Of a stretch of DNA of 64,000 bases, positions 16,806-25,442 are shown piece after piece; position 1 is the first letter of the stretch; each line of letters begins with the position of its first letter. The notes beneath the pieces are model-generated. The model had not been told where the DNA came from, ran no database searches, and saw only the letters and a list, made by a program, of their open reading frames with translations. Position numbers and translations under genes: made by a program. Location: NCBI GenBank assembly GCA_965119665.1, contig OZ221974.1, positions 744,001-808,000 on the forward strand. Direction: 5' to 3'. The DNA is from Dialister sp900541485. Lineage in GTDB: Bacteria > Bacillota > Negativicutes > Veillonellales > Dialisteraceae.

Positions 16806-17123
16806 TAAAAAAATGTCCCCTGCTTCTGCAAGGGACGACGGGACTCATCGCGGTACCACCCTGTTTATCCGATGAAAGTAGAAATCTTGTTCAGAAAACA
16901 AAAAAAGCAGTACCAAGGGACGGAATATCCGTGGTACCACCCTAATTTCATCAAATCAACTCTCAGCTTTTTAACGGAGCCACTCCGGCAACGCCTACTT
17001 TCATTTCAGCGAAGCAGTTCAGGAAAGAACTTCCAAATTCTTTTCTCTCCGGTTTTCACCATACACCGGCTCTCTGGGCAGAAGCGGAACTTGTACTTTT
17101 TTCCATCAGCACTTTTTTGTATT
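16806..17123 (-). ncRNA. T-box leader with two antiterminator/terminator modules
   Basis: Transcript from about 17123 toward trpX. Stem I features on the minus strand: an AGTA loop element near 17090, CAGAGAG then CCGGTGTATGGTGAAAACCGG (distal stem-loop, about 17046-17075). Two T-box sequences follow: AGGGTGGTACCACG (16943-16930) and AGGGTGGTACCGCG (16862-16849). Each has its own terminator: GGTACCA-CGGA / TCCG..TGGTACT then a T run (about 16905-16940), and GTCCCTTGC / GCAGGGGAC then seven T (about 16806-16837). Only about 40 nt lie between terminator 1 and T-box 2, too short for a second Stem I. A TGG triplet at 17035-17033 is one candidate specifier (Trp); others cannot be excluded by eye. 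Confidence 0.85.
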
Positions 17124-17129
17124 GTCACC

Positions 17130-17158
17130 ATTCTACTTGATTCCTTTTTCCTTGTCAA
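17130..17158 (-). promoter_or_regulatory. Promoter of the T-box/trpX transcript
   Basis: Minus-strand TTGACA (17158-17153), 17-nt spacer, TAGAAT (17135-17130), directly upstream of the T-box leader. Confidence 0.8.
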
Positions 17159-17227
17159 GGTGATTAGAAGTTTGTTTGCTCCTATTTTTTCATAAGCAAC
17201 AGAGCTTTTATTTTTGATTTCCGGAAC

Positions 17228-17258
17228 AAAAAAGACAGCCGTGAAATGACTGTCTTTT
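17228..17258 (-). terminator. Terminator after TAXI-TRAP binding protein gene
   Basis: Nine-bp stem AAAAGACAG / CTGTCTTTT with a T run on the minus strand. Confidence 0.75.
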
Positions 17259-17264
17259 GCAAGC

Positions 17265-18272
17265 CTATGATTTCCATACGCCTATTTCTTTATAATACTT
17301 TACCGCCCCCGGGTGGAACGGCAGATTTCCCACGTCCCTGACCGCCTCTTCAGGGGTAAGGCCTTTCAGACTTTTCTGCGTTTCTCCCAATTCGCCGATA
17401 TGCTCCCAGAATGCTTTTGTAAGGCGGTACACCAGCTCCTCCGGAAGATCTCCGCGGGTGAACATCACCATTTTTACTGCCGAAGTGCGGATATCCTTAT
17501 CCTGTCCGGGGTATGTGCCTTTCGGAATAATATACGAAGAATACCAGGGATATTTTTCTTTCAACCGGTTCAGCAGGTCTTCATCCATATCCACCAGACG
17601 GCAGCCGCCTGCCAGTGCCTGTGTCACCGCCGAAGCAGGTACGCCGGACATCACCCATGCCCCGTCGGCCGAACCGTTCTGCAGTAAATCTGCCGCATCG
17701 GTAAATGCAATATATTCCGCTTGGATATCATCGGGAAAAAGAAGTCCTGCCGTTGTGAAATGCACGGCACCTTCATTGTATACGGAAGAACCGGCAGAGG
17801 CGACGGCAAAACGTTTCCCCCTTGCATCTTCCAATTTTTCGATACCCGACCGTTCCGTAACCACCACCTGGTTGGAATTCATATATAATCCGGCGATGAT
17901 TTTCAAATCTTTATACGGGTGATTTTGAAAACTCCCCGTTCCGTTGATACACTCCGCCACATTGCTTGAAACCGCGACAGATACCTGGGCTTCTCCGTCA
18001 GCCACCATATTTAAATTGGCAATACCGCCTGCCGATGCCTGGCTTTTGGCCTGCACGCCGGGCACGGAATTTGTCCACATATGCGTCACCGCCGCTCCCA
18101 CGGCATATAAAGCGCCTGATGCGCCTGCTGTAGGAAAATTGATTTTGACCGTTTCTTCTGCCCCTGTTTTCCCCGGCGCGGAAGCATCTTTTCCCCCGCA
18201 ACCCGACAGCAGTCCTGTCGCAAGAAAAGCGGCAAGAAAAACAGCGGCCGCCTTTTTCATTTTCTTCATCAT
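17265..18272 (-). CDS. TAXI family TRAP transporter solute-binding lipoprotein
   Basis: 335 residues, signal peptide with lipobox LLSGC (Cys25). The body has TAXI-family features: a GASGALYAVGAAVTHMW region near residue 49, then KSQASAGGIANLN, and a C-terminal GLTPEEAVRDVGNLPFHPGA. TAXI proteins bind organic acids such as glutamate or dicarboxylates outside the inner membrane and feed a fused TRAP permease, encoded immediately upstream. Ligand unknown. Confidence 0.92.
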   Translation of the reverse strand: MMKKMKKAAAVFLAAFLATGLLSGCGGKDASAPGKTGAEETVKINFPTAGASGALYAVGAAVTHMWTNSVPGVQAKSQASAGGIANLNMVADGEAQVSVAVSSNVAECINGTGSFQNHPYKDLKIIAGLYMNSNQVVVTERSGIEKLEDARGKRFAVASAGSSVYNEGAVHFTTAGLLFPDDIQAEYIAFTDAADLLQNGSADGAWVMSGVPASAVTQALAGGCRLVDMDEDLLNRLKEKYPWYSSYIIPKGTYPGQDKDIRTSAVKMVMFTRGDLPEELVYRLTKAFWEHIGELGETQKSLKGLTPEEAVRDVGNLPFHPGAVKYYKEIGVWKS

Positions 18273-18336
18273 TTCCTTCCCATCGCTTTCAGAAAAAGTA
18301 AAACCGGAATTCTCTTTCAGTATAGCTGAATACCTG

Positions 18337-20298
18337 TTAATTTTCTAACCGGCCGTCTCTTTTTTCTTTTTTCAGCCGGCTATATTGGAAAACCATGACC
18401 GTAAAAATAGCGAAAAGGCCGAGGACATCAGAAATCATTCCGGGGAAGAGAAGCAAAGGAGAAGCGGAAATCAAAACTGCCCTTTCCCAGAGCGCGGCAC
18501 GGCAGAAAAGTCGTCCTTCTATACCTGCCACAAGAGAGAGTGTCCCTGCCAGTGCCGTAAGCACGGCCCGGATTGTTACAGATAAAGCCGCCTCTTTGCC
18601 TGCTCCTATCAAAAGCACGGAATTGTCAAGGAAAAAGAAAGGAATAATAAACCCGATAAGTCCGAGCCGCACGGACCGGAGAGCCGTTTTCATCTGTCCC
18701 GCTCCTGCAATTCCCGATGCCACATAAGCGGAAATGGCCACAGGGGGTGTAATATTTGACAAGCAGGCGTAAATCAGACAAAACAGATGGGCCGAAAGCG
18801 GCGCTGCTCCTGCTTTTATCAGTACGGGAACGGCCACCGCCTGAACGATGACATACGCCGCCACACCGGGTACACCCATTCCGAGAACCACCGACATGAC
18901 CATGACCAAAAGCCCGGCCGTATAAAGATGACCGCCCTCTCCGGGAGAAAGGACGAGATATCCCAGCTGGAGTCCCAACGATGTGAGAGTGACCGTGCCG
19001 ATAATAACACCGATAATTACACAGCATACGCCGACAGAAACCGCACTTTTCGCGCCTTCCGTGACGGCTGAAAGAATATCACGTCCCGTCATGGCCGTTT
19101 CTTTTCTGAGACGGGCCGCTCCTACAGTGACAAAAATAGAAATCACGGCGGCATAAAGAGGAGTAAATCCCATACTCATAAGTCCGATAAGACTCACAAG
19201 GGGAAGAATGAGATGTCCCTGTTTTTTCAGAACCTCAAGAGCCTCCGGAATATGCTCCCTCGAAACACCGGAAAGACCGAGACGTTTCGCCTCAAAATGG
19301 ACTGCAAGAAGCAGGCCCGTATAGTAAAGCAGGGCAGGCGTAACCGCCGCTAGCGCGACATAGGTATAAGGCAGATTTAAAAATTCCGCCATGACAAACC
19401 CGACCGCCCCCATGATAGGCGGTGTAAACTGACCGCCCGTAGAAGCGGCGGCCTCCACGGCTCCGGCAAATTCCTTTTTATACCCTGCCCGTTTCATCAT
19501 AGGAATCGTGATTGTCCCTGTCGTTGCCACATTGGCAATGGCAGACCCGTTGATCATGCCCATAAGTCCCGATGCAATGACCGCCACCTTGGCAGGACCG
19601 CCGGCGGTCATTCCCACGAGTGCCATGGAAAAATCATTGATAAATTTGGAAAATCCCGAATATTTCAAAAAAGAGCCGAGCAGGACAAAAAGAAATATAT
19701 ACGTTGCCGATACGCCTGCTCCCGTTCCGAGAAGCCCCTGGGTCCCCCAGAACTGGGTAATCAGAACACGTTTCAAAGTAAAGCCGTTATGCCCCAAATA
19801 ACCGGGAAGATACGCACCGAACCAATTGTACGCAAGAAAAAGAGCCGAAAGTGCGGTCAAATTTCCCGATACTCTTCGAGCCGCCTCAAATACGCAAATG
19901 ACCGCCACCACGGCAATTCCCGTTTCTATACCGGAAATACGTCCTCCTGCGAGGGCAATCCTGTTGTAGTTCAAAATCAGATAAAGAAAACTTGAAAGCG
20001 AACAAAAAATAAGGACCGTATCCCACAAAGACGGATATTTTCTTTCCCGTTTTTCCTTTGCCGAAGACGGATAAAGGAGAAAAGTCAGGACAAGCAAAAA
20101 TATACAGTGAACGGCTCTTAAATGAATGGCGCTCAAAACGCCGAGAGTCGTGAAATAAAGCTGGAAAACCGTCCACGCGCAAAGAAGCAGGGCTATCCAT
20201 TTCACTGCACTGCCCTTATAGATTCTCATCGGTGAAACATCTTCTTTTTTCTCCGCCGGTGTTGTAATTTCTTTTTCCGGCTTTTCACCTGCCGCCAT
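18337..20298 (-). CDS. TRAP transporter permease, fused small and large subunits
   Basis: 653 residues, polytopic. The N-terminal third is the 4-helix DctQ-like part; from about residue 130 follows the DctM-like part with NWFGAYLPG, GGQFTPPIMGAVGFVMAEFL (near 290) and a second CLSNITPPVAISAYVASGIA (near 515), the paired re-entrant TPP motifs. This fusion is standard for TAXI-type TRAP systems, which use an ion gradient (often Na+). TAGGAGGAACGC-ATG start. Transcribed with the binding protein, 64 nt apart. Confidence 0.94.
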   Translation of the reverse strand: MAAGEKPEKEITTPAEKKEDVSPMRIYKGSAVKWIALLLCAWTVFQLYFTTLGVLSAIHLRAVHCIFLLVLTFLLYPSSAKEKRERKYPSLWDTVLIFCSLSSFLYLILNYNRIALAGGRISGIETGIAVVAVICVFEAARRVSGNLTALSALFLAYNWFGAYLPGYLGHNGFTLKRVLITQFWGTQGLLGTGAGVSATYIFLFVLLGSFLKYSGFSKFINDFSMALVGMTAGGPAKVAVIASGLMGMINGSAIANVATTGTITIPMMKRAGYKKEFAGAVEAAASTGGQFTPPIMGAVGFVMAEFLNLPYTYVALAAVTPALLYYTGLLLAVHFEAKRLGLSGVSREHIPEALEVLKKQGHLILPLVSLIGLMSMGFTPLYAAVISIFVTVGAARLRKETAMTGRDILSAVTEGAKSAVSVGVCCVIIGVIIGTVTLTSLGLQLGYLVLSPGEGGHLYTAGLLVMVMSVVLGMGVPGVAAYVIVQAVAVPVLIKAGAAPLSAHLFCLIYACLSNITPPVAISAYVASGIAGAGQMKTALRSVRLGLIGFIIPFFFLDNSVLLIGAGKEAALSVTIRAVLTALAGTLSLVAGIEGRLFCRAALWERAVLISASPLLLFPGMISDVLGLFAIFTVMVFQYSRLKKEKRDGRLEN

Positions 20299-20423
20299 GC
20301 GTTCCTCCTACAAAACAATTTTATTAGATATAGTACTCCCGTAAAGGAGCAGAGTCAATCGAAAACGAAAATGACGGGAATAAAAGTTTCTTCTTTTCAT
20401 CGGTCAGATATTTTGTAAACAAT

Positions 20424-20460
20424 AAAAAAAGAGCTTTCCTTAAAAAGAAAGCTCTTTTTT
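20424..20460 (-). terminator. Terminator after M18 aminopeptidase gene
   Basis: Perfect stem of about 14 bp (AAAAAAGAGCTTTC / GAAAGCTCTTTTTT) just below the stop codon. Confidence 0.88.
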
Positions 20461-20462
20461 TA

Positions 20463-21836
20463 TTATTTACTTTCAAAAAATGCTTTGTAAGCCAAATAGG
20501 TTTCGTAAGCATCGGCCTTTGAAAGCAGGTCATACGGTGCGTGCATGGAAAGCATAGATGTACCGCAGTCTACTACTTCCGCACCCCAGTTTGCCATCAT
20601 GAACGCGATTGTTCCGCCGCCGCCCTGGTCGACTTTTCCGAGTTCGCCGATCTGCCAGCATACGCCGGCATCATTTAAAATATTTCTGACTTTATGCAAA
20701 AATTCCGCATTTGCATCGTTGCTTCCTGCTTTACCGCGGGAACCGCCGTATTTGGTGAGATTGATACCGTAGCCGAGGAAAGAGGCATTGTCCCTTTCGG
20801 ATACTTCGGGGAACATCGGGTCAAGGCAGGAATTTACGTCAGCGGAAAGCATTTCACTGTTTTCCATGGTTTCATAAAATTCGAGAAGGCTTCCCTGTCC
20901 CTGAAGAGCCAGCATTTTCATAACAAATTTTACGAAATAGGCGGATTCCATACCTGTATTTCCGTAAGAACCGATTTCTTCTTTATCCGTCAGAAGTGCC
21001 GCCTGCGTCTTAACGCCCGGCTTTGCATTCAGAATGGCTTCCAAATTTGCATAAGAGCAAACTCTGTCATCCTGTCCGTAGGATGCGATAAGAGAACGGT
21101 CAAAGCCTACATCGCGGCTCTTCATGGCCGGAACGAGTTCGAGTTCTGCCGTAGCAAAATCTTCTTCCTCAATGCCGTACTCTTTTTTCAAAAGTGCCAT
21201 GATGGCTTCTTTCGGTGTCTGCCCTTCCTTGGAGTGCGTGCCTGCAATGGCCTGGAGTTGTTCACCCGTTACCCCTTCGGCAAGTGTCTTTTTCATCTGG
21301 TCCTGTGCCATGTGAATGAGCAAATCGGATACATAGAAAACAGGATCTTTTTCGTCCATACCGATATGAATATCCACTTTCTTCCCGCTCTTGGTATAAA
21401 CGACACCGATTAAAGCAAGAGGAATGGTCGTCCACTGGTATTTTTTGATTCCGCCGTAGTAATGGGTGCGGAAGTAAACGATGCCTTCTTTTTCATGAAC
21501 CGGGTTTGCTTTCAAGTCCAGACGGGGCGAGTCGATATGGGAGCCGACAATTTTAATTCCGTTGTGAACCGGTTCTTTTCCGATGACCGCAAGAATGACG
21601 GATTTCCCTTTCTGATTCCAATATACTTTATCGCCGGCCTTGAGCGATTTCATATCATAGACGGGTTTAAATCCCTTCGCTTCAGCCTGACGGATGATTT
21701 CCGCCGCTGCAAGCCGTTCCGTCCTTGCCGTATCGAGGAATTTTTTATATCTTTCTCCATACGCCATGGCGGCTTTGCGTTCTTTTTCATTCATACGCTG
21801 CCATACAGATTTGGTTCTGCTATATGTTTCTTTCAT
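20463..21836 (-). CDS. M18 family aminopeptidase
   Basis: 457 residues. Di-zinc M18 peptidase: VGSHIDSPRLDLKANP near residue 96 (zinc His), TDKEEIGSYGNTGMES near 285 (catalytic Glu pair), and SMHAPYDLLSKAD near the C-terminus (last zinc His). M18 enzymes remove N-terminal residues, often acidic ones, from peptides in the cytoplasm. Single-gene unit with its own terminator. Confidence 0.93.
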   Translation of the reverse strand: MKETYSRTKSVWQRMNEKERKAAMAYGERYKKFLDTARTERLAAAEIIRQAEAKGFKPVYDMKSLKAGDKVYWNQKGKSVILAVIGKEPVHNGIKIVGSHIDSPRLDLKANPVHEKEGIVYFRTHYYGGIKKYQWTTIPLALIGVVYTKSGKKVDIHIGMDEKDPVFYVSDLLIHMAQDQMKKTLAEGVTGEQLQAIAGTHSKEGQTPKEAIMALLKKEYGIEEEDFATAELELVPAMKSRDVGFDRSLIASYGQDDRVCSYANLEAILNAKPGVKTQAALLTDKEEIGSYGNTGMESAYFVKFVMKMLALQGQGSLLEFYETMENSEMLSADVNSCLDPMFPEVSERDNASFLGYGINLTKYGGSRGKAGSNDANAEFLHKVRNILNDAGVCWQIGELGKVDQGGGGTIAFMMANWGAEVVDCGTSMLSMHAPYDLLSKADAYETYLAYKAFFESK

Positions 21837-21933
21837 TACATGCCTCCTAAAAGAGAATTATTTTCATAATAACAGTATATATCTTTTGCCCTTTTCCCGC
21901 AAACAGCAGAATTCCGCTTGTTTTTACGAAAAA

Positions 21934-22059
21934 TTATTTGTCTTTATAAGGAAATACACGGCTGAGCCAGTAAGTCAGTCCCGCAAAAACAGCCATGACA
22001 AGAAAAAGTACGGGATAGGCCACCGCCAAGAGATATACCGATGATTCCAAGCTTGTCAT
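21934..22059 (-). CDS. 41-residue membrane peptide after oadB-like gene
   Basis: A small frame begins 9 nt after the oadB-like stop with an AGGAGG ribosome site: MTSLESSVYLLAVAYPVLFL, then VMAVFAGLTYWLSRVFPYKDK. One transmembrane helix (about residues 8-32) and a short basic cytoplasmic tail. Position and shape recall the small gamma/epsilon subunits (OadG, MmdE) of Na+-pumping decarboxylases, though it is shorter than OadG and has no zinc-binding tail. It differs in sequence from the 41-residue peptides of the tandem units. Confidence 0.7.
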   Translation of the reverse strand: MTSLESSVYLLAVAYPVLFLVMAVFAGLTYWLSRVFPYKDK

Positions 22060-22068
22060 AATAACCTC

Positions 22069-23220
22069 CTAACCCAATACGGGAATCAAAGCAAGCACGA
22101 GTCCGCCGGCAACGACGGAAGCTACCTGCCCTGCCACATTTACGCCCATGGCATGTTGGATGATAAAGTTCGTCGGGTCTTCTTTCAGTGCCATTTTGGC
22201 CACGACTCTGCCCGACATGGGAAATGCGGAAATACCGCAGGCACCGATCATGGGATTGAGCTTTTTCTTTAAAAACAGATTGGCAAGTTTTGCAAAAAGC
22301 ACACCGCCGGCAGTGTCAAAAATAAATGCCACTGCTCCCAAAACAAGAATTTTCAGTACATCGAAAGTAAGAATATTCTCCGCCGTCATCGTGGCTCCGA
22401 TGATAAGTCCGAGAAACAGTGTCACCAGATTGGACAATTCATTTTGTGCCGTATCGGACAAAGAATCGACAACGCCTGATACTTTCAGCATATTTCCAAA
22501 CATGAGCGCTCCGATGAGAGGAACGGAAATGGGTGCCAGGATACCGGCGAATATGACAACCATGAAAGGAAACAGGAATTTTGCCGTCCATGATACAGGT
22601 TTCTCCTCTTTAAATTCCATGCGGATTTTCCGTTCTTTTTTCGTTGTCAGGAACTTGATAATCGGCGGCTGTATAATCGGCACGAGTGACATATAGCAAA
22701 AAGCAGTAACTGTCAGGGGTGCGAGAAGTTCTGTCGCAAATTTCTGGGCCACAAAAATGGTGGTCGGTCCGTCGGCAGCACCGATGATACCGATGGCGGC
22801 AGCCTGATTAAAAGGAAATCCCATAAACGCCGCCAAAATCGTCGCCACAAAAATCCCCAAGTGGGCAGCCGCCGCAAAAAGCATGACATGAGGCTGACGT
22901 ATAAGAGGTGTGAAGTCGCACATGGCACCGACAGCGACAAAAATCAGGACGGGGAATAATTCATTGGCAATGCCCGCCTGATAAAGTACATGAAGAAATC
23001 CGGGATCACCGCCGCCGTCGGGAATAACTACAAACCGGCCGGGAATATTTGCCAGCAGGCAACCCACTCCCATAGGAAAGAGCAGCATCGGTTCATAATC
23101 TTTTTTTACCCCGAGCCAAATTAGAATACCGCCGATGATAAACATGATCCAGATGGTAGGATCCGACATCGCCATAACCCCGGCAAAAAGTTCTTTAAAA
23201 ATCGCTTCCGCGTTTGTCAT
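22069..23220 (-). CDS. Na+-transporting decarboxylase beta subunit, OadB/MmdB-like
   Basis: 383 residues, polytopic. The membrane pump subunit of biotin-dependent decarboxylases couples decarboxylation of carboxybiotin to Na+ export. The functional aspartate motif is present (GAADGPTTI near residue 152), as is the NPMIGACGISAFPMSGR stretch: its Asn, Gly (+4), Ser (+9) and Arg (+16) match the spacing of residues N373, G377, S382 and R389 of Klebsiella OadB. No alpha or biotin-carrier gene is adjacent. Clearly diverged from the three near-identical copies at 26407-34334. Confidence 0.93.
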   Translation of the reverse strand: MTNAEAIFKELFAGVMAMSDPTIWIMFIIGGILIWLGVKKDYEPMLLFPMGVGCLLANIPGRFVVIPDGGGDPGFLHVLYQAGIANELFPVLIFVAVGAMCDFTPLIRQPHVMLFAAAAHLGIFVATILAAFMGFPFNQAAAIGIIGAADGPTTIFVAQKFATELLAPLTVTAFCYMSLVPIIQPPIIKFLTTKKERKIRMEFKEEKPVSWTAKFLFPFMVVIFAGILAPISVPLIGALMFGNMLKVSGVVDSLSDTAQNELSNLVTLFLGLIIGATMTAENILTFDVLKILVLGAVAFIFDTAGGVLFAKLANLFLKKKLNPMIGACGISAFPMSGRVVAKMALKEDPTNFIIQHAMGVNVAGQVASVVAGGLVLALIPVLG

Positions 23221-23269
23221 GATTTCCTCCTGACAGATACAAAGAGATACGGCACAGATTTTATCAAAA

Positions 23270-23297
23270 AACGGACCGGTATCCTACCAGGTCCGTT
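23270..23297 (-). terminator. Hairpin terminator or attenuator between the 103-residue gene and oadB-like gene
   Basis: Minus strand: ACGGACC-TGGTA-ggat-ACC-GGTCCGT followed by TTTTT. It lies inside what would otherwise be one operon, so it may lower oadB expression relative to the first gene. Confidence 0.65.
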
Positions 23298-23352
23298 ACT
23301 ATTTCCTGCCCCTGTGCCATACGCAGAAAACATATGCAGTTTTTTATTCCGG

Positions 23353-23664
23353 TCAGATTTGATATCCGAAAACCGGTAAAATGACAAATACCAATAACGC
23401 CCAAATAAGACCGGCACCGATAAAAATACCGGCAGTAATGGCGAATCCTTCTTTTGAGCGGGGAACGCCGAGAAGACTGAAATTTCCGAACCAGCCGCGG
23501 CGTACCATGAATCCGTTACTGCTCCTCTGGCGGAACCAGACAAGTTTTTTTCTGGGATCTATACTGTAAGCTACAATCACGGCAATGACCGTAGCCACAA
23601 GCCAGTAAATCATAAACCGTGCCGCATGGAAATCCTTTATATCCGACAAATCAATCATTTGCAT
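23353..23664 (-). CDS. Small membrane protein upstream of oadB-like gene, unknown function
   Basis: 103 residues, not recognised. Two predicted transmembrane helices (about 18-36 and 75-97) joined by a basic loop (DPRKKLVWFRQRSSNGFMVRR, about 41-61). Start with GAGG about 10 nt upstream. Transcribed toward the beta-subunit gene but separated from it by a hairpin with a U run. Possibly an accessory subunit of the decarboxylase membrane part; not shown. Confidence 0.75.
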   Translation of the reverse strand: MQMIDLSDIKDFHAARFMIYWLVATVIAVIVAYSIDPRKKLVWFRQRSSNGFMVRRGWFGNFSLLGVPRSKEGFAITAGIFIGAGLIWALLVFVILPVFGYQI

Positions 23665-23706
23665 AGCGTATCAACCTCACAAAGCATATTTATCTTGCTG
23701 ATTTAT

Positions 23707-23735
23707 ATATTACTATGCAAAAAGAGTATAGTCAA
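23707..23735 (-). promoter_or_regulatory. Promoter upstream of the 103-residue membrane protein gene
   Basis: Minus strand TTGACT (23735-23730), 17-nt spacer, TAATAT (23712-23707). A CATAG half-site lies within the spacer, like the palindromes upstream of the tandem units. Confidence 0.6.
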
Positions 23736-23758
23736 AGAAATTCTTAGGCCAATTTATT

Positions 23759-24841
23759 TTACAGCGTACCGAGAAGATACCCGTACCCCGCCTTTTCCAT
23801 ATCCGCTTCGGGGATAAAGCGGATAGAAAGACTGTTGATACAGTACCGTCTTCCGCCTTTATCCCGCGGGCCGTCTCCGAAGACATGACCTAAATGGGCA
23901 TTTCCGCTGCGGCTTCGCACTTCAATTCTTTCCATGTTATAACTTCTGTCTTCCTTATATGTCACCACATCGGAAGAAACCGGGCGGGTAAAAGCGGGCC
24001 ACCCGCAGCCGGATTCAAATTTATCCCGGGAAGAAAATAAAGGCTCTCCCGTAGAAACATCCACATAAATTCCCCGCTCGAAATTGTCCCAGTATTCATT
24101 GGAAAAAGCCCTTTCCGTTGCATTTTCCTGAGTCACCGCGTACTGATCGGCTGTCAAAATATGTTTCAGCTCCTCTTCTGACGGTTTCGGATACAGTGAA
24201 ACATCTATCACCGGATCGGCCGCCTGCGCTACATCGATATGACAGTAGCCTCCGGGGTTCTTTTTCAAATAATCCTGATGATACTCCTCGGCAAGAATGA
24301 AATTCCGGAGCGGCTGCACCTCCACGGCAATTTTTTCAGTAAGAGTTTTTTGTTTTTCCGCCAAAACGGATTTTGCCAGTTCTCCGTCCGCCTCATCGGT
24401 ATAATAAATTCCCGTCCTGTACTGGCGGCCTCTGTCATTTCCCTGACGATTGACACTCGTCGGATTGATTACCCGCAGGTAGTAAAGATAAATCTCTTTC
24501 AAAGAAATTTTCGACTCATCATAAACGACATGCACGGTTTCCGCATGATCCGTAACTCCAACCAGCTCGTAACCGGTCGTTTCCGTTTTTCCGTTGGCAT
24601 ATCCGGAAGTCACATCAATTACTCCGTCAATCCTCGAAAAATATTCTTCCAGTCCCCAAAAGCAACCGCCTGCCAAATATATATCCTTCATCGATTTCAC
24701 CTCATTTTTACAGGGAACCGTTTCCGTTCCTGCCATTTTTTCTGATACGTCTGCCCTGCCTCCTTTTGCATCCGGCAAAAATCCGCATCCCCAGGCAAAC
24801 AAAAGGAACACACTTCCTATGACCAAAGTAATAAATCTCAC
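23759..24841 (-). CDS. msrAB: Lipoprotein methionine sulfoxide reductase MsrA-MsrB fusion
   Basis: 360 residues. Lipobox FAWGC (Cys19), then an MsrA domain with catalytic GGCFWG (Cys60) and an MsrB domain from about residue 215 with catalytic RYCINS (Cys334). It repairs both S- and R-methionine sulfoxide in exported proteins. The CGWPAF motif is kept, but the CxxC pairs of zinc MsrB forms are not seen. Reducing power would come from the adjacent TlpA-like and CcdA-like proteins, as in the PilB arrangement of Neisseria. This implies a periplasm-facing repair system. Confidence 0.95.
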   Translation of the reverse strand: MRFITLVIGSVFLLFAWGCGFLPDAKGGRADVSEKMAGTETVPCKNEVKSMKDIYLAGGCFWGLEEYFSRIDGVIDVTSGYANGKTETTGYELVGVTDHAETVHVVYDESKISLKEIYLYYLRVINPTSVNRQGNDRGRQYRTGIYYTDEADGELAKSVLAEKQKTLTEKIAVEVQPLRNFILAEEYHQDYLKKNPGGYCHIDVAQAADPVIDVSLYPKPSEEELKHILTADQYAVTQENATERAFSNEYWDNFERGIYVDVSTGEPLFSSRDKFESGCGWPAFTRPVSSDVVTYKEDRSYNMERIEVRSRSGNAHLGHVFGDGPRDKGGRRYCINSLSIRFIPEADMEKAGYGYLLGTL

Positions 24842-24850
24842 TGGGCCCCC

Positions 24851-25426
24851 TTATGGCAGAGCCGCCATTTTCTCCTTCAATTGCAGCGACGGTATATGTC
24901 CGGGGATAACGTCCTCTACCTTCCCCGACGAATCAATCAATGCGGCAGTCGGATAGAAACGGACACCGTATCTTCTCGTCACCTCGCCCCCTTCATCTAA
25001 AAGAACGGGGATATTTTTATATCCTAACGTATCAAACCATTTGATAAAATCTTCCTTTTTCATTTCTCCGCCGACTCCGGGCGTTACCACGGAGAGGACC
25101 ACGAAATCACCGTTTTCTCCTGCCAGGCGGTTCGTTTCTCCTATCGTTGCCATGCAGGCAGAACACCAAGAAGCCCAAAATTTGATAAATACTTTTTTCC
25201 CTTTGAAATCAGACAATCTGTATTCTTTTCCATGAATATCTTTCAGCATAAAATCACCGTCAATTCCCGACTCACGAACACCGGGGGAAGCCGCTTTCAC
25301 GGAAGCAGCCTGTCCCTTTGTTTCCTCTTTTCCGAAAAAATCACAACCGGGCAAACAGCCGGTCAAAGAAGATATCATAATAAATCCTGCCAGAGCAGAC
25401 ACTGCCGATTTTTTCATTATTCCCAT
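24851..25426 (-). CDS. TlpA/ResA-like thioredoxin lipoprotein
   Basis: 191 residues: signal peptide with lipobox LTGC (Cys24), a linker, and a thioredoxin fold with WCSAC (Cys88, Cys91) and a cis-proline region FYPTAALID near 158. Extracytoplasmic disulfide reductase, likely passing electrons from CcdA to MsrAB. GGAGGAG ribosome site, 9 nt before msrAB. Confidence 0.93.
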   Translation of the reverse strand: MGIMKKSAVSALAGFIMISSLTGCLPGCDFFGKEETKGQAASVKAASPGVRESGIDGDFMLKDIHGKEYRLSDFKGKKVFIKFWASWCSACMATIGETNRLAGENGDFVVLSVVTPGVGGEMKKEDFIKWFDTLGYKNIPVLLDEGGEVTRRYGVRFYPTAALIDSSGKVEDVIPGHIPSLQLKEKMAALP

Positions 25427-25442
25427 TCCATTCTCCTCCTGC

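Noticed and set aside
16849..16943. The two GGTACC-containing repeats first considered as simple inverted repeats or restriction sites
   Set aside because: They match the T-box consensus in the minus orientation, each with a terminator, upstream of an amino-acid binding protein; the riboswitch explanation is better.
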